A stretch of DNA of 64,000 nt from Alistipes sp. (lineage in GTDB: Bacteria; Bacteroidota; Bacteroidia; Bacteroidales; Rikenellaceae), in NCBI GenBank assembly GCA_017630455.1, contig JAGBVG010000063.1, positions 62,001 through 126,000 on the forward strand, in the 5' to 3' direction. Each line of letters starts with the position of its first letter. Within the stretch, counting starts at the first letter, position 1. The position numbers and the translations under genes are program-made. Below are positions 59,924-64,000 of the stretch, one piece after another. Under the pieces are notes generated by a model. It had not been told where the DNA came from and ran no database searches. It saw nothing but the letters and a program-made list of their open reading frames with translations.

Positions 59924-62179
59924 TTACTTGTCGATTGAGAGTTTGAGTGTAGGAGTCGAAGGACGCTTAGACATCTCAGGCTTGAGTGTTACGGGTTTTA
60001 CCGTCTCCTCTGCCTTTTCGATGTCCTCGATCTCCTCTACGCCCTCTGGCATCTCCTCCTCAGCCACAGGCTCGCTCCACAAGCCGCGGGCCTTGAGCAT
60101 AGCAGTTTTATCAGGGTCTGCGCCACGGAACTTGCGATACATATCCATACCTGCGCGCTGACCACCCTGTGCAAGGAGGTCGTAGCGGAAACTGTGTGCC
60201 AACTCCTTGTCGCAGATGTCGCGGCACTGGCTGAAGGCTGCAAAGGCATCCTTGTCGAGAACCTCTGCCCAGAGGTAGAAGTAGTAGCCAGATGAGTAGC
60301 CGCCGTTGAAGATATGTGCGAAGTATGGGTAGCGATAGCGAGGAGCAATCTCAGGGATGAGTCCTCGGCGTGTAGCGAGGTTATACTGCTCGAAATCGTT
60401 GATATTCATATCGGTATAGCTCTCCAAAGAGTGGATATCCATATCGATGAGGGCTGCTGCAGCAAGCTCGGTAGTTGTGAAGCCCTGGTTGAAGAGAGCA
60501 GCGTTCTGAATCTTAGTGATGTGTCTGTCTGGAATCACCTCGCCGGTGCGGTAGTGGATGGCATACTCCTTCATAATCTCTGGCTCGAAAGCCCAGTTCT
60601 CCATAATCTGTGATGGAAGCTCTACGAAGTCACCCTCAACATCCGTGAGACCGCGATAGCGAACATCAGCAAAGAGAAAGTGGAGTGCGTGGCCAAACTC
60701 GTGGAACATAGTCTCAGCCTCGTCGAACGAGAGGAGTGATGGTGTGTCGCCTACAGGAGGTGTGAAGTTGCATACGATGCCAAGCACAGGGGCCTTGCGC
60801 ACACCGTCAACATAGCGCTGTTCGGTGAAGTTGCCACACCACGCACCGCCGCTCTTCGACTTACGTGGATATGGGTCGATGTATAGAACACCTACGTGCG
60901 ACTGATCGTGGTCAAGTACCTGATATACTGTGCACTCCTTGTGGTATCGTGGAGCGGTGATAGGGCGGAATGTAACGCCGTAGAGACGGTTGGCGAGGTA
61001 GAACATACCATCGCGAACGTTATCCAATGAGAGGTACTGGCGAATAGCCTCCTCGTCGAGCTGATACTTCTGCTGACGCACCTGCTCAGCGTAGTACCAC
61101 CAATCCGACTTTTCGAATATCTCGTCTGGATGATCCTTCGCAAAGAGTTCCTTCATCTCCTCCAACTCGCGCTTTGCAGACTCCACAGCTGGCTCGAAAA
61201 TCTCCTCCAAAAGCTCGTATACAGCCTCTGGTGTGCCAGCCATCTGGTCATCGGTCACGTAGTGAGAGTATGACTTGAAGCCGAGGAGGTGTGCCTTCTC
61301 CACGCGCAGACGTGCCATATCCTCAGCGAGCTGCTTGTTGTCATACTCGTTGTCGTTGTTGCAACGCATAAGATAGCCGTTGTACAACTCACGACGAAGG
61401 TCGCGATCCTTAGAGTAGGTGAGGAATGGGAGCATACTTGGCTTGTCAAGAGTGAAGAGATAGCCCTCAACACCCGCAGCCTTAGCGCTCTCACGAGCCT
61501 GGTTGCGAACGCCCTCAGGAAGGTCGGCAACCTGCTTCTCGTTGAGAATGAGCTGGAAGCTGCCGTTCTCGGTAAGGAGGTTGTTGCCAAAGCGGATAGA
61601 GAGCTCCGAAAGCTCGGCGTTGATCTGCATAAGACGCTCCTTAGCCTCGCCCTCGAGCAGTGCTCCCGAGCGCACGAATTTGTTGTAGGTCTTCTCTACA
61701 AGACGCATCTGAACCTCGTCGAGGTTGAGACTTGCGCGCTTGTCGTAGACAACCTTCACGCGGTCGAAGAGACCCTCGTTGAGCATAATGGTGTTGAAGT
61801 GCTCCTCAACACGAGGAATGATCTTATTCTGAACCTCCTGCATCTCAGCATCGAGATCCGATGAAGAGAGCATACCGAAGATGAGGTTGATTTGCGAGAG
61901 TGTGATGCCAGCGTTGTCCAACGCTACGATGGTGTTCTCGAACGTAGGCTCCTCCTCGGAGTTAACGATTGCGGCAATCTCGTCGTTGTGCATCTTCATA
62001 GCCTCTATGTATGCAGGCTCGAAGTGCTCGGTGCGGATTTTGTCGAACGGAGGAACACCAAATTCTGTTGTCCACTCCTCGAGAAGTGGGTTAGCCTCCT
62101 CGCTAATAGTTGCGTTACTACAAGATAGATTCATAGTCATAGCAAACAATAGTGACGATAATACAAAAAGTCGTTTCAT
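59924..62179 (-). CDS. M3 family metallopeptidase (Dcp-like), second lipoprotein copy
   Basis: A 751-residue paralogue of the next gene downstream. The lipoprotein signal ends in NLSC (Cys about 20). The zinc site is MFHEFGHALHF with GDFVELPSQIMENW after it, and FNGGYSSGYYFYLWAEVLDKDAF forms the Gly/Tyr-rich loop. A 50-residue C-terminal tail (rich in Glu and then Lys/Pro, after RGLWSEP) is absent from the paralogue and probably disordered. It is the first gene of the pair and is read from one side of a symmetric divergent promoter. Confidence 0.92.
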   Translation of the reverse strand: MKRLFVLSSLLFAMTMNLSCSNATISEEANPLLEEWTTEFGVPPFDKIRTEHFEPAYIEAMKMHNDEIAAIVNSEEEPTFENTIVALDNAGITLSQINLIFGMLSSSDLDAEMQEVQNKIIPRVEEHFNTIMLNEGLFDRVKVVYDKRASLNLDEVQMRLVEKTYNKFVRSGALLEGEAKERLMQINAELSELSIRFGNNLLTENGSFQLILNEKQVADLPEGVRNQARESAKAAGVEGYLFTLDKPSMLPFLTYSKDRDLRRELYNGYLMRCNNDNEYDNKQLAEDMARLRVEKAHLLGFKSYSHYVTDDQMAGTPEAVYELLEEIFEPAVESAKRELEEMKELFAKDHPDEIFEKSDWWYYAEQVRQQKYQLDEEAIRQYLSLDNVRDGMFYLANRLYGVTFRPITAPRYHKECTVYQVLDHDQSHVGVLYIDPYPRKSKSGGAWCGNFTEQRYVDGVRKAPVLGIVCNFTPPVGDTPSLLSFDEAETMFHEFGHALHFLFADVRYRGLTDVEGDFVELPSQIMENWAFEPEIMKEYAIHYRTGEVIPDRHITKIQNAALFNQGFTTTELAAAALIDMDIHSLESYTDMNINDFEQYNLATRRGLIPEIAPRYRYPYFAHIFNGGYSSGYYFYLWAEVLDKDAFAAFSQCRDICDKELAHSFRYDLLAQGGQRAGMDMYRKFRGADPDKTAMLKARGLWSEPVAEEEMPEGVEEIEDIEKAEETVKPVTLKPEMSKRPSTPTLKLSIDK

Positions 62180-62195
62180 CTATAATATTTTTTAA

Positions 62196-62213
62196 TTAAC
62201 TTTGCAAAGTTAA
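62196..62213. promoter_or_regulatory. Palindromic bidirectional promoter between M3 peptidase and rsmE
   Basis: The 18-bp sequence TTAACTTTGCAAAGTTAA is a perfect palindrome that places a consensus -7 element TAACTTTG on both strands, abutting at the centre (62197-62204 and 62212-62205). TTTC at 62174-62177 (plus) and TTG at 62233-62231 (minus) lie near the two -33 positions. Start codons lie 24 and 26 bp from the element edges. Confidence 0.65.
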
Positions 62214-62227
62214 AAAAATTATTGGCA

Positions 62228-62938
62228 ATGCAACTTTTTTATGCTCCAGAAATTACACTTCCTCTATACACTTTGTCTGAGGAGGAGTCGAAACACTGCA
62301 CGCGAGTGCTGCGTATGCGCGTAGGCGATGAACTTCATATCACCGACGGAAAAGGTAATATGTACCGCTGTAAAGTGGTGAGTGACAATGTGAAACACTG
62401 TATGGTTGAAGTCGTTGAGACCATCCCCGAATATGAGAAGATGAGCTATGAGTTGGTGATGGCTGTGGCTCCGACAAAAAATATTGATCGCTTCGAGTGG
62501 TTCTTGGAAAAAGCTACGGAAGTGGGCATTTCGGAGGTATATCCACTCGAATGTGATCATAGCGAGCGTCGTCAGATAAAGGATGAGCGAGAGGATAAGG
62601 TTATCACTGCGGCGGTGAAACAGTCGCTCAAGGCCTATCATCCGGTGCTTCATCCGATGACTCGTTTCAAGGATTTGGTGGCGCAACCATTCGATGGCGA
62701 TAAGTTTATTGCGCACTGCAACGATGCGCTCGGCGAGCGTGAATATTTGGGAAAGTTAATCAAAAAAGGTGCCAGTACCTTAATTTTAATAGGCCCAGAG
62801 GGTGATTTTTCGGAAGAAGAGATTAACTTTGCACTCGAAAACGGATTTAAAGCTATATCATTGGGCAAGGAGCGTCTGCGTACCGAGACTGCCGCGGTGG
62901 TGGCTACGGTCGTTACTTCGACCATTAACAAGCTATAA
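62228..62938 (+). CDS. rsmE: 16S rRNA (uracil-1498-N3)-methyltransferase
   Basis: About 236 residues from ATG 62228 (MQLFYAPEI, the usual family start; an in-frame TTG at 62222 adds two residues). It has an N-terminal PUA-like domain (about 1-75, LSEEESKHCTRVLRMRVGDELHITDGKG) and a C-terminal SPOUT/trefoil-knot domain with LILIGPEGDFSEEE, ISLGKERLRTETAAV. It methylates U1498 of 16S rRNA using SAM. It is divergent from the M3 peptidases and 14 bp before the antiporter-subunit gene. Confidence 0.95.
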   Translation: MQLFYAPEITLPLYTLSEEESKHCTRVLRMRVGDELHITDGKGNMYRCKVVSDNVKHCMVEVVETIPEYEKMSYELVMAVAPTKNIDRFEWFLEKATEVGISEVYPLECDHSERRQIKDEREDKVITAAVKQSLKAYHPVLHPMTRFKDLVAQPFDGDKFIAHCNDALGEREYLGKLIKKGASTLILIGPEGDFSEEEINFALENGFKAISLGKERLRTETAAVVATVVTSTINKL

Positions 62939-62952
62939 CTCAAATTAAATAG

Positions 62953-64000
62953 ATGATGTATTTCTACACTTTGTTGACAGCTTTGGTTGTCATAGTGGCT
63001 ATATTTCTCACCCCTTTGAGATATAAGGTGTGGGTCGCTACGGCCACTATTGCAGCTGTGGCTATTGCGGCATTGACATTTGTTGTCAAGGCATTTAGTG
63101 GAGATGCGGTGACCCTCGCCACATTCTCTACACCGATGTTTGGCGCCGAGAGCTTCGCAGTGGATAAGCTCTCTTCGCTCTTTCTGTTGATCATATCCAT
63201 TGCGGCTATGGCCACGGTGCTCTACTCGAGGGGCTATGTCGCGGGATATGTGAAGCGTTTTTCGCCTGCCCACTTCTCGTTGCACTACACGGCATTGGTG
63301 CTGCTTGTGGTGTCGATGATGTTTGTGGTGATGTCCAGCGGCGGTTTCTCGTTCCTCTTCTCGTGGGAGCTTATGACCATCGCATCGTTCATCCTTATCC
63401 TCTTTGAGGCGGATCGTCAGGATGTGCGTCGCGCAGCACTTAACTATTTGGTTATGATGCACATAGGTTTTATGTTCCTCGTGGTGGGTTTCGTGCTGCT
63501 GTATAACGTCACAGGCTCGGCAAATTTCGCTGCAGTAGTCGATTACTTCAAGATGGAGGCTCCGCTGCCGCTCTTTGTCGTTCTGTTTATCGGCTTCGGT
63601 ATGAAGGCGGGTATCTTCCCTATGCATATCTGGCTTCCGGAGGCGCATCCCGCAGCTCCGTCACACGTCTCGGCTATTATGTCGGGTGTGATGATCAAGA
63701 CGGGCGTCTATGGCATTATGCGTCTTATGCAGGCTATCGATAACAACACCGCGCTGCTCTACGACATCGGCTTGATAGTTCTGCTGTCGGGTATCGTGAC
63801 AGGTTTGTGGGGTGTGATATTTGCCGCTATGCAGAACGATGTTAAGCGTCTGTTGGCATACTCGAGTATCGAGAATATCGGCGTGATACTCATAGGTTTG
63901 GGTATCGCGGCTGTGGGTCACGCTGCGGGAAGTAATCTCATAGGTATGTGTGGCTTGTGTGGCGCGCTGTTGCACACCGTCAACCACTCGCTCTTTAAGA
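62953..64000 (+). CDS. Complex-I-like / Hyf-type proton-translocating subunit (3' end beyond window)
   Basis: At least 349 residues of a NuoL/NuoM/HyfB-family (proton_antipo_M) membrane protein, cut by the window edge; ATG 62953 or 62956 are both possible starts. About ten hydrophobic helices are visible. The proton-path residues are recognisable: the helix FSFLFSWELMTIASFIL with the conserved Glu, GIFPMHIWLPEAHPAAPSHVSAIMSGVMIKTGVYGI with Lys, His and Pro, and AMQNDVKRLLAYSSIENIG with the Lys. Subunits of this length range beginning like HyfB/HycC suggest a membrane hydrogenase or formate hydrogenlyase-type complex, but the rest of the operon is not seen. Confidence 0.85.
   Translation, partial: MMYFYTLLTALVVIVAIFLTPLRYKVWVATATIAAVAIAALTFVVKAFSGDAVTLATFSTPMFGAESFAVDKLSSLFLLIISIAAMATVLYSRGYVAGYVKRFSPAHFSLHYTALVLLVVSMMFVVMSSGGFSFLFSWELMTIASFILILFEADRQDVRRAALNYLVMMHIGFMFLVVGFVLLYNVTGSANFAAVVDYFKMEAPLPLFVVLFIGFGMKAGIFPMHIWLPEAHPAAPSHVSAIMSGVMIKTGVYGIMRLMQAIDNNTALLYDIGLIVLLSGIVTGLWGVIFAAMQNDVKRLLAYSSIENIGVILIGLGIAAVGHAAGSNLIGMCGLCGALLHTVNHSLFK

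Noticed and set aside
1..64000. tRNA, rRNA, CRISPR, IS elements, prophage or att sites
   Set aside because: I looked in all gaps (largest about 220 bp) on both strands and saw no cloverleaf, repeat-spacer array, transposase or integrase. A tRNAscan or Rfam search would be the decisive test.

Overview
The window comes from a Bacteroidales gut-type bacterium, most likely in or near Rikenellaceae (Alistipes); the genus is an inference. The evidence is a SusC/SusD outer-membrane glycan uptake pair, promoters of the Bacteroidetes form (TTTG, about 19-20 nt, TAnnTTTG), weak Shine-Dalgarno sequences, lipoprotein-rich glycan enzymes, a fused FtcD/FchA protein and Bacteroidales-type UvrA, LepB and M3 peptidases. 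I see no rRNA, tRNA, CRISPR array, IS element or prophage. No gene-free stretch exceeds about 220 bases.

Layout. 1-1.9 kb (minus): LytTR response regulator (cut by the window edge) and LytS-type histidine kinase. 2.1-19.1 kb (plus): alpha-glucan utilisation locus with an SLC45-like MFS permease, SusC, SusD, a very large SusE/F-like starch-binding lipoprotein, a GH53 enzyme, and four GH13 enzymes predicted to be lipid-anchored, cytoplasmic or periplasmic. 19.1-23.0 kb (minus): BASS-type transporter and a large split amidase/golvesin-domain protein. 23.1-30.7 kb (plus): packed housekeeping run dapB-lepB-yigZ-uvrA-M16 protease-O-methyltransferase. 30.7-32.1 kb (minus): NfeD and SPFH pair. 32.3-39.9 kb (plus): Dabb protein, a complete histidine-to-glutamate pathway (FTCD, HutU, HutH, HutI), and a lipoprotein nitroreductase. 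40.0-41.0 kb: DMT transporter. 41.1-47.6 kb (plus): steroid/bile-acid-type triad (5-alpha-reductase, old-yellow-enzyme reductase, SDR) followed by an AsmA-like protein and an FKBP lipoprotein. 47.6-62.2 kb (minus): ZIP transporter, rubrerythrin, small beta-barrel, purA, NCS2-like permease, guanine-deaminase-like enzyme, phosphoethanolamine transferase, membrane PHP protein, amino-acid antiporter, two M3 peptidases. 62.2 kb to the end (plus): rsmE and the start of a complex-I-like/Hyf-type antiporter subunit.

How the genes work together. The starch locus forms a route from surface binding and cutting through SusC import to periplasmic and cytoplasmic hydrolysis and MFS uptake. The hut genes convert histidine to glutamate plus a one-carbon unit on tetrahydrofolate. 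The triad at 41.2-44.1 kb is the most striking content. A membrane 5-alpha-reductase strongly resembling mammalian SRD5A, an OYE-family enone reductase and a hydroxysteroid-dehydrogenase-type SDR lie head to tail behind one promoter. As I recall, gut Bacteroidales with this gene set make allo/iso bile acids from 3-oxo-delta-4 intermediates. Other points of interest are a perfectly symmetric divergent promoter at 62.2 kb, a PEtN transferase coupled to a membrane-bound PHP protein, an NCS2-family permease lacking the substrate-binding glutamates, and two dispersed-repeat candidates.
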